A stretch of 48,500 nucleotides of DNA from Gymnopus androsaceus JB14 (Eukaryota > Basidiomycota > Agaricomycetes > Agaricales > Omphalotaceae), in NCBI GenBank assembly GCA_009733575.1, contig ML769812.1:1-48500 (forward strand), read 5' to 3'. The first letter of the stretch is position 1. Each line of letters begins with the position of its first letter. Below, piece after piece: positions 21,545 to 31,867 of this stretch. A model generated the notes under the pieces. The model searched no databases. It was given only the letters and a program-made list of their open reading frames with translations, and had not been told where the DNA came from. The translations under genes and the position numbers were made by a program.

Positions 21545-24500
21545 CTATTTGTCCTTCTCCAATTGAGCAGCATTATTGCCATGCTGTCTCTGTGACCTGC
21601 TGGATGTTGCAGCTGTAGGAGAAACTCTTTGTTTTTGTGTACTTCGTGAGTGAGCTTTTTGCTTCTCCACATCTCTGGCCCGTGCTGCTATGCCTTTGTT
21701 TGGCAGCTTGGTAGCTTTGTGAGAGTGCAATGCAGTTTGGTTTGATGATGAAAAAGTGGTTGGAGCTTCCACAATAGGCTTCAGTGACTGTGTACTTGTT
21801 TCATGTTCTTCTAGATCATGGTATGTCATTGCTAAGTTATGTCTGAAAGTCAAAGTTTCTGGATGCTCTTCTCCCATGACTTTCTTTGAAACTTCAAGGA
21901 GGGGCTTCTGAAGATCCAAAGCTTCATTGTACCTTCCTAGATACCGGTATGTCAATGCCAAGTCATTTGTGCAAGTCATTGTATCTGGATGCTCTTCTCC
22001 CATGACTTGCTTTGAAACTTCAAGGAGGGGCTTCTGAAGATCCAAAGCTTCATTGTACCTTCCTAGATACTGGTATGTCATTGCCAAGTTACTTGTGCGA
22101 GTCATTGTATGTGGATGCTCTTCTCCCATGACTTGCTTTGAAACTTCAAGGAGGGGCTTCTGAAGATCCAAAGCTTCATTGTACCTTCCTAGATACTGGT
22201 ATATCATTGCCAAGTTATTTGTGTAAGTCATTGTATGTGGATGCTCTTCTCCCATGACTTGCTTTGAAACTTCAAGGAGGGGCTTCTGAAGATCCAAAGC
22301 TTCATTGTACCTTCCTAGATACTGGTATGTCATTGCCAAGTTACTTGTGCGAGTCATTGTATGTGGATGCTCTTCTCCCATGACTTGCTTTGAAACTTCA
22401 AGGAGGGGCTTCTGAAGATCCAAAGCTTCATTGTACCTTCCTAAATACTGGTATGACGATGCCAAGTTATTTGTGCGACTCAATGTAGCTGGATGCTCTT
22501 CTCCCATGACTTGCTTTGAAACTTCAAGGAGGGGCTTCTGAAGATCCAAAGCTTCATTGTACCTTCCTAGATACTGGTATGTCATTGCCAAGTTACTTGT
22601 GCGAGTCATTGTATGTGGATGCTCTTCTCCCATGACTTGCTTTGAAACTTCAAGGAGGGGCTTCTGAAGATCCATAGCTTCATTGTACCTTCCTAAATAC
22701 TGGTATGTCAATGCCAAGTCATTTGTGCAAGTCATTGTATCTGGATGCTCTTCTCCCATGACTTGCTTTGAAACTTCAAGGAGGGGCTTCTGAAGATCCA
22801 AAGCTTCATTGTACCTTCCTAGATACCGGTATGTCGATGCCAAGTCATTTGTGCAAGTCATTGTATCTGGATGCTCTTCTCCCATGACTTGCTTTGAAAC
22901 TTCAAGGAGGGGCTTCTGAAGATCCAAAGCTTGATTGTACCTTCCTAGATACCGGTATGTCAATGCCAAGTTATTTGTGCAAGTCATTGTATCTGGATGC
23001 TCTTCTCCCATGACTTGCTTTGAAACTTCAAGGAGGGGCTTCTGAAGATCCAAAGCTTGATTGTACCTTCCTAGATACCGGTATGTCAATGCCAAGTTAT
23101 TTGTGCAAGCCATTGTATCTGGATGCTCTTCTCCCATGACTTGCTTTGAAACTTCAAGGAGGGGCTTCTGAAGATCCAAAGCTTCATTGTACCTTCCTAG
23201 ATACTGGTATAGTCATTGCCAAGTTATTTGTGTGAGCCATTGTATCTGGATGCTCTTCTCCCATGACTTGCTTTGAAACTTCAAGGAGGGGCTTCTGAAG
23301 ATCCAAAGCTTCATTGTACCTTCCTAGATACCGGTATGTCAATGCCAAGTTATTTGTGCAAGCCATTGTATCTGGATGCTCTTCTCCCATGACTTGCTTT
23401 GAAACTTCAAGGAGGGGCTTCTGAAGATCCAAAGCTTCATTGTACCTTCCTAGATACCGGTATGTCAATGCCAAGTTATTTGTGCAAGCCATTGTATCTG
23501 GATGCTCTTCTCCCATGACTTGCTTTGAAACTTCAAGGAGGGGCTTCTGAAGATCCAAAGCTTCATTGTACCTTCCTAGATACTGGTATATCATTGCCAA
23601 GTTATTTGTGTGAGCCATTGTATCTGGATGCTCTTCTCCCATGACTTGCTTTGAAACTTCAAGGAGGGGCTTCTGAAGATCCAAAGCTTCATTGTACCTT
23701 CCTAGATACTGGTATATCATTGCCAAGTTATTTGTGTAAGTCATTGTATGTGGATGCTCTTCTCCCATGACTTGCTTTGAAACTTCAAGGAGGGGCTTCT
23801 GAAGATCCAAAGCTTCATTGTACCTTCCTAGATACTGGTATGTCATTGCCAAGTTACTTGTGCGAGTCATTGTATGTGGATGCTCTTCTCCCATGACTTG
23901 CTTTGAAACTTCAAGGAGGGGCTTCTGAAGATCCAAAGCTTCATTGTACCTTCCTAAATACTGGTATGACGATGCCAAGTCATTTGTGCGAGTCATTGTA
24001 TCTGGATGCTCTTCTCCCATGACTTGTTTTGAAACTTCAAGGAGGGGCTTCTGAAGATCCAAAGCTTCATTGTACCTTCCTAGAACCCGGTATGTCGATG
24101 CCAAGTCATTTGTGCAAGTCATTGTATCTGGATGCTCTTCTCCCATGACTTGCTTTGAAACTTCAAGGAGGGGCTTCTGAAGATCCAAAGCTTCATTGTA
24201 CCTTCCTAGATACCGGTATGTCATTGCCAAGTTACTTGTGCAACTCATTGTGTCTGGATGCTCTTCTCCAAGAGACATCTTTGCTTCCTCAACTATGGGC
24301 TTCCAGTATGTCAGAGCCTTTCTTGCAAAGTGGCTCATTAGCCACAAAGTCCCAAACCTCTTTTTAATCACTAGTTCACCCATATGATGCTTTTCAAGTG
24401 CAATGCAGTGTGGTATAAGTAATCTTACAAAGCTAATGTCACCCCATTGAGTACCATTAATTGATGCTGCCACAATTCCTAGGGCTCCTAAGCAAACATC

Positions 24501-25800
24501 CTTCTTCAAATCTATGTCCAATCTATCCATCATCCACTTATGTACCAAGGGATGAAATGAAAATAGACCATTCTCAATGACATTCAGCAATGAATAACTA
24601 CTAATTTTATGTATCATCTCATTTATTTTCATGGTATCCCATTTCATGGACTCTGTTGCAAGCAACACCAGAAATCTCTTTGCATTATTTACTGATTCAC
24701 TTGATTCCAAATGTTCAATGTTCTCAGTTGCTCTCTTGAACAAGGCATAAGGAATTCTTTCATGATGTAGATATGCACAGATATTTAGCAGAACCTTGCT
24801 ATCCTCTTCGAGTTTATTCCAACTTAAATTCCATGTTGAATATATGGACATTGTATAATCATCCAAGCTCTGTGAAATGTCTGTACTCAGCAATTCAGCT
24901 TGTTCAGACTCAAGTAGATCTAGATAGTTATTGAGACATTTATGTTGATTAATATATGCACCAGCCTGAACCAATGCCAAAGCAAAATAATGAAGCTCCT
25001 TGGCAATGATTTCAGCTAATTTCTCTTCCTCAACTGTAGCCTGTCTTCTAATTGCATGCTTCAAAAGGAGCCACATAGCATCATTAGGTTCCATGTCCTG
25101 TATCTCCTCAGATCTCCCTGCAATTCCTATGAGATCTGGATTTCTGGATGTGATGATCACATTTCCATGATCACAGGAGGGCAAGAATTTACCCAAGTTT
25201 AGTTGTGCATTATCAGCATTGTCCATGATAATCAGCCAATTTTCTTTATGGGTTTTAAACCATTTAAATCCAGATTCCCATCCTTGCACTGACATTGAAG
25301 CATGTCTCATTGCTATGTCATAATAGCTTGCCTTGATGGAGTCCTCAGACTCAGCGATGATGAAACAAATGTCAGTGAAACTATCAGACAAACTGATGAG
25401 TAATGAATCAAAATATAGTTCCTGGAAACATATACCTTTTATTGAACTTCCTTGCAAATTCCAGTGCACATTGAGTTTTCCCTGCACCACCCAAACCATG
25501 CAAAAGGAATATTTTCCTTCTTCCTGCATCTTCGGACAGCAGATCCTTGATAAAATAATCTTCAAGAACATTCAAAATAGTTTTTCTTCCTGTAAACAAT
25601 GAAGTAGAGGTGGGACAATGAGTCATTCCCTCAACATATCCTTCCAACCATATTACTAAGTGTCAATGTTTGAATATCAGTAGAATTGAAATACCTGGAG
25701 GCACATTTACTTGAGCACTACCTGCATGTGTAATGTTCACATTCTGTGCAGCATTGAAAATCCCTCCATAAATGTTGAAGTCGGATGCATTGGCAAACAT
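21545..25800 (-). CDS. NLR copy B: NB-ARC/TPR STAND receptor (one frameshift)
   Basis: Three exons are inferred from frame and splice signals. Exon 1 is 25800-25695 (MFANASDFNIYGGIFNAAQ...). Exon 2 is 25655-25436 with P-loop GLGGAGKTQ (about residues 89-97). Exon 3 is 25380-21545. The introns are 39 bp and 55 bp (GTATTT..TTAG; GTATAT..ATAG) and the phases fit exactly. Exon 3 has Walker B LIIMDNAD (about 158-165), VIITSRN, ALALVQAGAYI (GLPL-like), a winged-helix-like ICAYLHHERIPYALF, then about 19 TPRs and a basic tail ending LEKDK. The length would be about 1386 residues. One extra base near 23209 (GGTATAGTC where other units read GGTATGTC) shifts frame in the ninth TPR and yields a stop at 23184. 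This could be a true lesion or an assembly error in a repeat array. The predicted role is cytosolic non-self or incompatibility sensing with ATP-dependent oligomerisation, as known for the family. Confidence 0.85.
21868..24262 (-). repeat. TPR-coding tandem array B, about 19 units of 126 bp
   Basis: Same 42-residue unit as array A but a different repertoire: DTMTCTND, HTMTRTSN, HTMTYTNN, DTMACTNN and DTMAHTNN, with YRYL or YQYL before GRYN. Blocks such as HTMTRTSN-HTMTYTNN recur, showing that groups of units were copied together. The last unit (KKVMGEEHPETLTFRHN) is degenerate and followed by HDLEEHETSTQSLKP, shared with copy A. Confidence 0.95.
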
Positions 25801-26021
25801 CTGAGTTCTGCTAATGAAGTAACTGTAATATTAGCTGTGGTAGTCCTGCCTGTGGGTGTCACCTACGAAGATCTTATGGTCACAGATGGTGCTTGTCAGC
25901 CCCAGGCGGTTCCTCAAATCAAAGACACGACCTACCTGGAGAAGTTTTCTGTCATTCTTGATATGGCTTCGAAAGTGGGAATGTGAGAAATTTAGAAGTG
26001 GGCGACAAATGAAATAAATGT

Positions 26022-26031
26022 CCTTTATATA
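26022..26031 (-). promoter_or_regulatory. TATA box upstream of NLR copy B
   Basis: TATATAAAGG on the minus strand about 220 bp upstream of the ATG at 25800, conserved with copy A. Confidence 0.5.
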
Positions 26032-26094
26032 CCCAGGTGGCGCCGGTGAAATGGAAAGCCCGTTGCCCATTGCCCTGCTACGTCATATGGTCAT

Positions 26095-26849
26095 ATGGTC
26101 AGTACAGACTATTCTAAATCAGTGTCAATCAGTTTGATCTTCCAGCCGACAACAAACTGGAAATACATTCAAGACTACTCGCTTTCCACCTTCTCCTCCC
26201 GGCTGTGTATCTACTTGCCCCTCTTAACTTTCCTTTCGAATACCTACCACCTTACTGCGTCCCGGGTTTCCTTCATTTCTTCCGGATCTGTAGTAATGTA
26301 CTTTACTTAGCCCGAAGTTGGAGGGACAGACCCTAGATGTACTCTATTTCATGTAGTACTATCACTACATGCACTTTCTGCATCAAATAGCTCTCATTAC
26401 CTTTTCTCCTCCCAAGCTTGAACTCCTGAAAGATGGGATTTGAACGTCGGAGAGGGCGAGTCCCGGAGAAGATAATACCGTGACGGCGTTCCAGCAGGCT
26501 GTTCGAGCTGAAACTCACTGTCACTCATACCTATCCCATCTTTCTGCTAAACCAAATGCATCTACTCCGGCGCCACTGCTACAGTACCGAAGACTTGGAC
26601 TTGGAGTCTTTACCAATTTTTGCGCTGGCCATTCACCGACGCTAAGCTCTCAACAGGCACCCACGCTCACATTCGAAACTGGACTTTTAAGATCTCGTTC
26701 ATCTTGGAGCAGCAGAAATAAGGCCCTCAAAGTGTTTCAAGTTCGATCGCATGCAAAACTTGAGTCCAATATACTATATTCATCAAACGGGCTACACGGT
26801 ACTGCGAAATGATCGATAACGACGAATTCCGAGTATGGCGTCGGGCGTT
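26095..26849. other. Intergenic stretch between NLR B and FES1 B
   Basis: Homologous to 7044-7124 plus 8178-8831 of D1, with the 1.05-kb D1 segment absent at about 26173. Indels between copies break all frames, so the ORFs here are not credible. Confidence 0.5.
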
Positions 26850-28198
26850 TCACGACTTGACCCTCTGCACCAATTCATCAAGCTCGCCACCACTCACACT
26901 CCATCTTTCTGCCAAGCCACTCGAATCCTTCATCTTCTCCTTGCCAATCCACTCGCGAAGACGGTCTTTTGGTCGTTGTTCTAGTGTTCCGTTGCATACG
27001 ATGAACATATGTCCTTAAAAGCCTAAACGACGAATGAAACGTCTTAGGAAATCCGAAAGAATCGATAAACAAACAAACTCACGCAACACCTTTTCCTCAA
27101 AGTCCGGATCCACTTCCTCTTTGTCACCGTCTTCGCCGTAGGGTAATGGATTCGTCAAGCCGTCGATGAGGGTACCCAGTATATTGTGCTTCGTCATCGC
27201 CTCGAGGGTAAGCGCGGACGTCGATGCACGACCAGGTTGAAAGAGATGAGCTGCATGGGAATTAGGATGGATAGGCCTTGGTTTTGCTGAGAGTCGGGTG
27301 TATGGAGGTTATCGGATGACGATGCTGAAGACGACGTCGTCGTTTCATTCGGCGTAAGAAGGCTATTCAGGAGGAAAGCAGTTTTCCTGCGGACGGTGAT
27401 GTTTGGATCTGTAGTAGAGATATATCAATGTAAGAAAGAGTGAGTGAGTCGTCTTGGATTACTCACCTTGTAAAGCCTGACATAGCCTGCTCCAACCATC
27501 GGAATCCAACTGTGCCAAGTGCAGGAGCATTGTGCTTGAGCAAGCCCGAAAGCGCGTAGATGACTTTGGATCGTATCTGTTGCGATGAGGCTGCAGAATT
27601 ACCGGAGCTCGGTGAAAGGAAGGAAGTGAGAGTGGGTAATGGCTCTAGTTTCAGATACTAAACGAAATTGGTTAGCAAGCGATTAGAAAAGCAGAACGAC
27701 AGCGGGAACATACTGCATCCTGAGCTGCAGGGTTATTTTGAAGAGCAGTACCAATGACCCAAACGGCGTGAGCCTTCACAGAATCGGGTCCAGACGTTAG
27801 AAGAGCGTGTAAAGGCTCCCACAGGTTGAGTTTTTCAAGATCTATCGATTGAAAATTGCGTTCAGAAGAAAACAAAGGAGAATCAAAGCGATCCATACAT
27901 ACTATTAGCATTATCGATTTGTTCTATGAGCTGAAAGAAAGTTAGTGAAATTCCGCACAGAAAAAACGAACGAACTGACCATTTCCAAGTTATCCAAAGC
28001 ATCTATACGATCATCCTCACTTCTATTAGCATCTACAGCTATCGCCATAGCTTCTTTCATCAGTTCCGCATCGCTTTTGCCCAAAAGCAGATCGATTATT
28101 TCGGGATTCAGATCACTTCTTCGCGTAGGCGGAGGGGCGTTTGTATTAGCATCTTGAGGCGTAGAGTTTTCGATACCCCATCGGAGGAGAGATTGCAT
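26850..28198 (-). pseudogene. FES1: FES1 copy B, intact 5' half and frameshifted 3' half
   Basis: Starts MQSLLRWGIENSTPQD (ATG at 28198) with the Fes1 N-terminal signature LNPEIIDLLLGKSDAELMKE and EDDRIDALDNLEM. Exons 1 to 3 splice cleanly (introns GTCAGT..TTCAG, GTATGT..ATAG, GTATGT..TTTAG) and give LIEQIDNAN-NLEKLNLWEPLHALLTSG. Relative to copy A, exon 4 has one extra base near 27515 (so QLNSDGW is lost), and exon 5 lacks one base near 27275 and another near 27090. The last exon has further indels (near 27003 and 26950). The protein would lose the C-terminal half of the armadillo fold. A truncated product is conceivable; I consider it a pseudogene. Confidence 0.85.
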
Positions 28199-28375
28199 GA
28201 TTGGGGAAGATTAAAGATACAAACAAAAGAAAATTCAAGGATATATACGGATACAGAAAGTGGAGAAGGTCGTGGACGCTTCGAGAAGGTTTGAGTCGTG
28301 GGCGCTTAGACGCGTGATGTTAATTGAAACTACTGCAGACATTATTTACAGTAACAGTACTACTATGCGATCTAA

Positions 28376-30456
28376 TCATCTAATAAGAGACCCATTATCT
28401 ATATCCACTGACCGCGACGTGAACTTGTCTAATACTCTAATCATACCTCTCCTCCGCTCCTTCGTGTCAAAAACAGTAGCATGGTCCAGACCAGGATAGT
28501 ACAACACCTCAAGCGACCCATCCGACCACCTATCCTTCACTTCCTCTTCCCCCGTAAGGTACATCTGAACCGCCGAAGCAGGGATAATCTGGTCATCTCC
28601 CGAGAGAATGACAGCAACCTTTGGCCTGGCCACCTCGGCTGCTACTTGAACTTCCGACACCAGATCATCTTTCCACAGAATATTATCAGCCCAGAAGAAG
28701 CACCGACTCAGCGTGTAAGCAATATCGGGATCCTGCGATGCAAAGTACCACAGCTGCCATTCGTTAGCGCGCCGGGGTACGCGGTAGAGAAAGTTGAAGG
28801 CGACATTGGGTAGATGTAATAATAAGCATACTGGGTCGACGAGGAGTTGTCCGGTTATTAGAGGTTTCGTGATCGACTGGGATGCACTGTCTCGGTCTCG
28901 TATGACATGAGCTGCGATAACTGTGCCGTACGAATGGGAAGCTAGAACAGCACGAGATATGCCAAGGGAGTTCATAGTCGTGTACAAGGCGTCCAGCATT
29001 TCCCGTCGGGGAGGAATTGCGTTGGATGTAATGTGCATAGTAATGGGGACGAGCTCGATGAGCAGGATGCCCATGTCTGGGTCAGTTCGAATCAACTCTT
29101 TTAAGAAGGGAACGTAAGGATAGAGTCCGATCTGTATATTGCCTTGTTAGAATTTGGGTCAGGGAATTAGCGACTAGCTTACACCAATACCATGGATAAA
29201 AACTACTGGGTCTTTGTTGAGTGATTTATGGGGTCTATAACAGTAGGAAATATGTTCCGTGACGGATGGCTTGGAGAATAGAGTCAAGAGGCGAGGTGGA
29301 AACACCCGTCCAAGAACTGAAGGAGAATAATGTTTAAATCCAGTGGCGTAGAGTCTGACGCAAGTAATCAGATCCACAAGCCCGACAATCTTCAAGGACT
29401 GGGTCAGGAAACAAGGATGAAGACAGCCAATAATTTACTCACCGTATACCATATAAACGGTCTATGCGACATATTAACGCGATCCAACGTCAATCTCAGA
29501 GAAGACGTCAGCGCAGTTCGCCCTTTTTCGAGCTTCATCCCCGTCAGCTCTTCAACCTTCTTCACGTATATCTCTATTTCATTATTCCAAGACTCCTGAG
29601 CGTCTTCCGGTCCACAAGAGAACAAAGCCCATAAAATCCACTCGACCACGTTTTCGCGCTTCAAATCGTTGGACGAGAACCATCCAAGAGGATAGTCGGG
29701 AGCGCCAGATAGTCTTTGCGAACATTTAACGAACAATGCTTCTCGTTGTGCTCGGTCGAGTGGAGGAGCGTTGTGGATGCTCTATTGAGAGAAATAAGTC
29801 AAGATAAGCTCGAAAGGAGTATGTCGGAACCTTCTGCAATCTCTCCTTTCTCGGGAGGTAAACAAACACGTAGAAGCTGCTCTCCAAGACAGCATATGGG
29901 AGCAACCAGTACAGAAAAACTTGCCTCGTGACAAGGCAAAGAAAAAGGTAGAACAAACTTGCAGGAGCGACTAGTTTCAGCAGGAAGATACAAATGCGGA
30001 TAAAGATGTATTCTGGAAGACTCTGTCCAAAGGACCCAGAATCTCCTATGGAACCTCCCTCGAAATAGCGTCATTTAGGACCACATTTGAGCAAATCCCT
30101 GTCCGAATATAGCGTCAATCGAGGTGTAAAATCATAGTCCTTGTCCGCCATAGCGTCATTTGAGCGGCGCATCAGCGCCGAACCGAAAATTTTGACTATG
30201 GTACCAGAACAAAGCGCCAGCGTTCAACTTTTAATATGTATAGATAAAATTTACTAGCTACTACGAGCCATGTAGATGTACGTAGAACTGGCTGGCCAAT
30301 TTTTTGGAATATTTTTGAAAAAATTCTGTGATTTTTTTTCGATTCACGTGATGATCCTTGTCCGAAATAGCGTCTTTTAGCCCGAAATCATAGCGTCATT
30401 TAGGGCTCTGGCCGAGGGAGGTTCCATAGGAGATTCTGGGTCCTCTGTCCAATCAT
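28376..30456 (-). CDS. Alpha/beta hydrolase, four exons, split by a MITE near its start
   Basis: Exons: ATG at 30456, 12 coding bases, then (after a 414-bp insertion and duplicated 8 bp) 30022-29831; 29781-29443; 29398-29183; 29131-28376. Lengths without the insertion are 204, 339, 216 and 756 bases, all multiples of three, giving about 504 residues. Introns are 49, 44 and 51 bp. The N-terminus has two hydrophobic segments (IFIRICIFLLKLVAP.. and VFLYWLLPYAVLESSFYVF), so it is probably membrane-anchored. Oxyanion motif HGIG, nucleophile elbow SHSYG, acid SGDD and LDHATVF give a full catalytic triad. The substrate is unknown; lipase or esterase activity is likely. The MITE shifts frame after codon 4, so a full-length product is doubtful. 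Confidence 0.82.
30031..30444. mobile_element. MITE, 414 bp, 32-bp perfect inverted ends, 8-bp target duplication
   Basis: Both ends begin AGGACCCAGAATCTCC and continue as perfect inverted repeats for about 32 bp. CTGTCCAA is duplicated at 30023-30030 and 30445-30452. Inside, the word ATAGCGTCATTT or close variants occurs five times (near 30067, 30109, 30147, 30367, 30389), often preceded by CCTTGTCCG, like subterminal transposase-binding repeats. There is no ORF. The 8-bp duplication fits hAT or Merlin-type elements. Confidence 0.92.
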
Positions 30457-30890
30457 CGATGTAGCAGAAGATGAAGGACAGGATGAAGCAAGGTTGAAGG
30501 GCAAGTTAACTTATAGATAGATAGATAGTTATCATATTCCGCACATCAGGCCCCTTCAGGGGCCTGTGTCGTGCTGCTACATGCTCTAAAAGCACATGTT
30601 CATGTGTAACTACAGGTAGCTAAAAATCATAATCGATAGTCTTGGATCCTGGGCCGAGCTCCACGGACTAAGTACGGACCTTGTACGGACCAGACCTGGG
30701 TTTGGCCGGACTGTTTTTGATGGTGGGGTGGTGTAGACCATTGGTGTGGATAACAACAAAATCCTTATAAGTGCTAGGGCTAAGACAAGTTTTCCTGGGG
30801 CAATGGCCTATCTGTACAACAATCCCTATATCTCGCAAGGCGATTCTTTCAAAGAATGATCCATTCCACTGCTAAAATCAAGCCCAATAT
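30457..30890. other. Presumed promoter region of the hydrolase; no gene
   Basis: It holds a GATA-type simple repeat (TAGATAGATAGATAG, near 30512) and a perfect hairpin GGCCCCTTCAGGGGCC (30551-30566). Further left the short words TACGGACC repeat near 30672-30692. No ORF was accepted. Confidence 0.4.
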
Positions 30891-31660
30891 CAGTAAACAA
30901 TGAGGATGCACACTTTTGAATACATACCTCAATGATATCCAAAGGTTGATTCCAATGGTGCTTACGGCAGCACTCCTCACACACAAGGTCCTTGGAAAAG
31001 CACCCAGAGATGCAAAAAAAAGACGGGAGCATGTTCTTGATCCAGGCAGCCACAGGCATAGCAAAAATTCTTGTCCCCATCCCCCTGCCCTTCAGGTCTC
31101 AACATCTCAGCAAGATACTCATTGCAGTAAGGTGCCCATTGTCTCATGGGCTCATCCTGTATGGCATTGGCGTTGTCAGTGCTTCAAATCCCAAAAAACT
31201 CGCCTCAAGCTTACCTACCAATGTCTGATACCTCTTGCATTGCATCCTAGTAATAATTTCAGCCATATCCACTGGTATTTCTGCCACTGACATTTGTATG
31301 CTGTCTACCACCTCTTTGATAGGTTCATTTTGAGAGCCATGAATTGTCAGTTTGAGAAGTGCGCTCAAGTGTGAATCAATGCAACCAGACTCAGATCCAG
31401 AGGCTACTGGATGAAATTGACCAGATTCTTCAAATTTATGTCATTTGAGTGCTGAAGGAACCGCGGCCTCCATTGCTCTGCACTTTACTCATAGGCCATT
31501 GGTAGACATTGCATTGCAGTGGACAACAGCTGTCTCTACAGGTCCAAACATGTCCTCCATTCACAACATAGCATGTAGGCCAGGTAGAGCGGTCCTGGAT
31601 TTGTTGCATTGCTGTGGTTTCCTTGTGTGCTTGCCCATGATTCCAGTAGGAGATGAAGGT
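30891..31660 (-). pseudogene. Repeat block R2, left part (interrupted by Helitron)
   Basis: Collinear with 1-777 of R1 with scattered substitutions and a 7-base gap near 31056. It ends at AGATGAAGGT where the Helitron begins, and the same sequence resumes at 47257. Same unrecognised minus-strand gene relic as R1. Confidence 0.8.
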
Positions 31661-31867
31661 CCCCGACACTGACCGAAGGGAAGGGGAGGGTCCTGTACAC
31701 AGCGATCGGTTAAAAAGTCGCCAAAAACGATGCTATAAGGAAGGTCGTTCCCAGGCGCCACGTTTCACCACGTTTTGCTTCATACATGAAACATCTGGTT
31801 TTGCTTCCGGTTTTCTTTGTCTACCCCCATCGCTCTCATTAGATGTTGGCCTTTGACCTTACCATCC

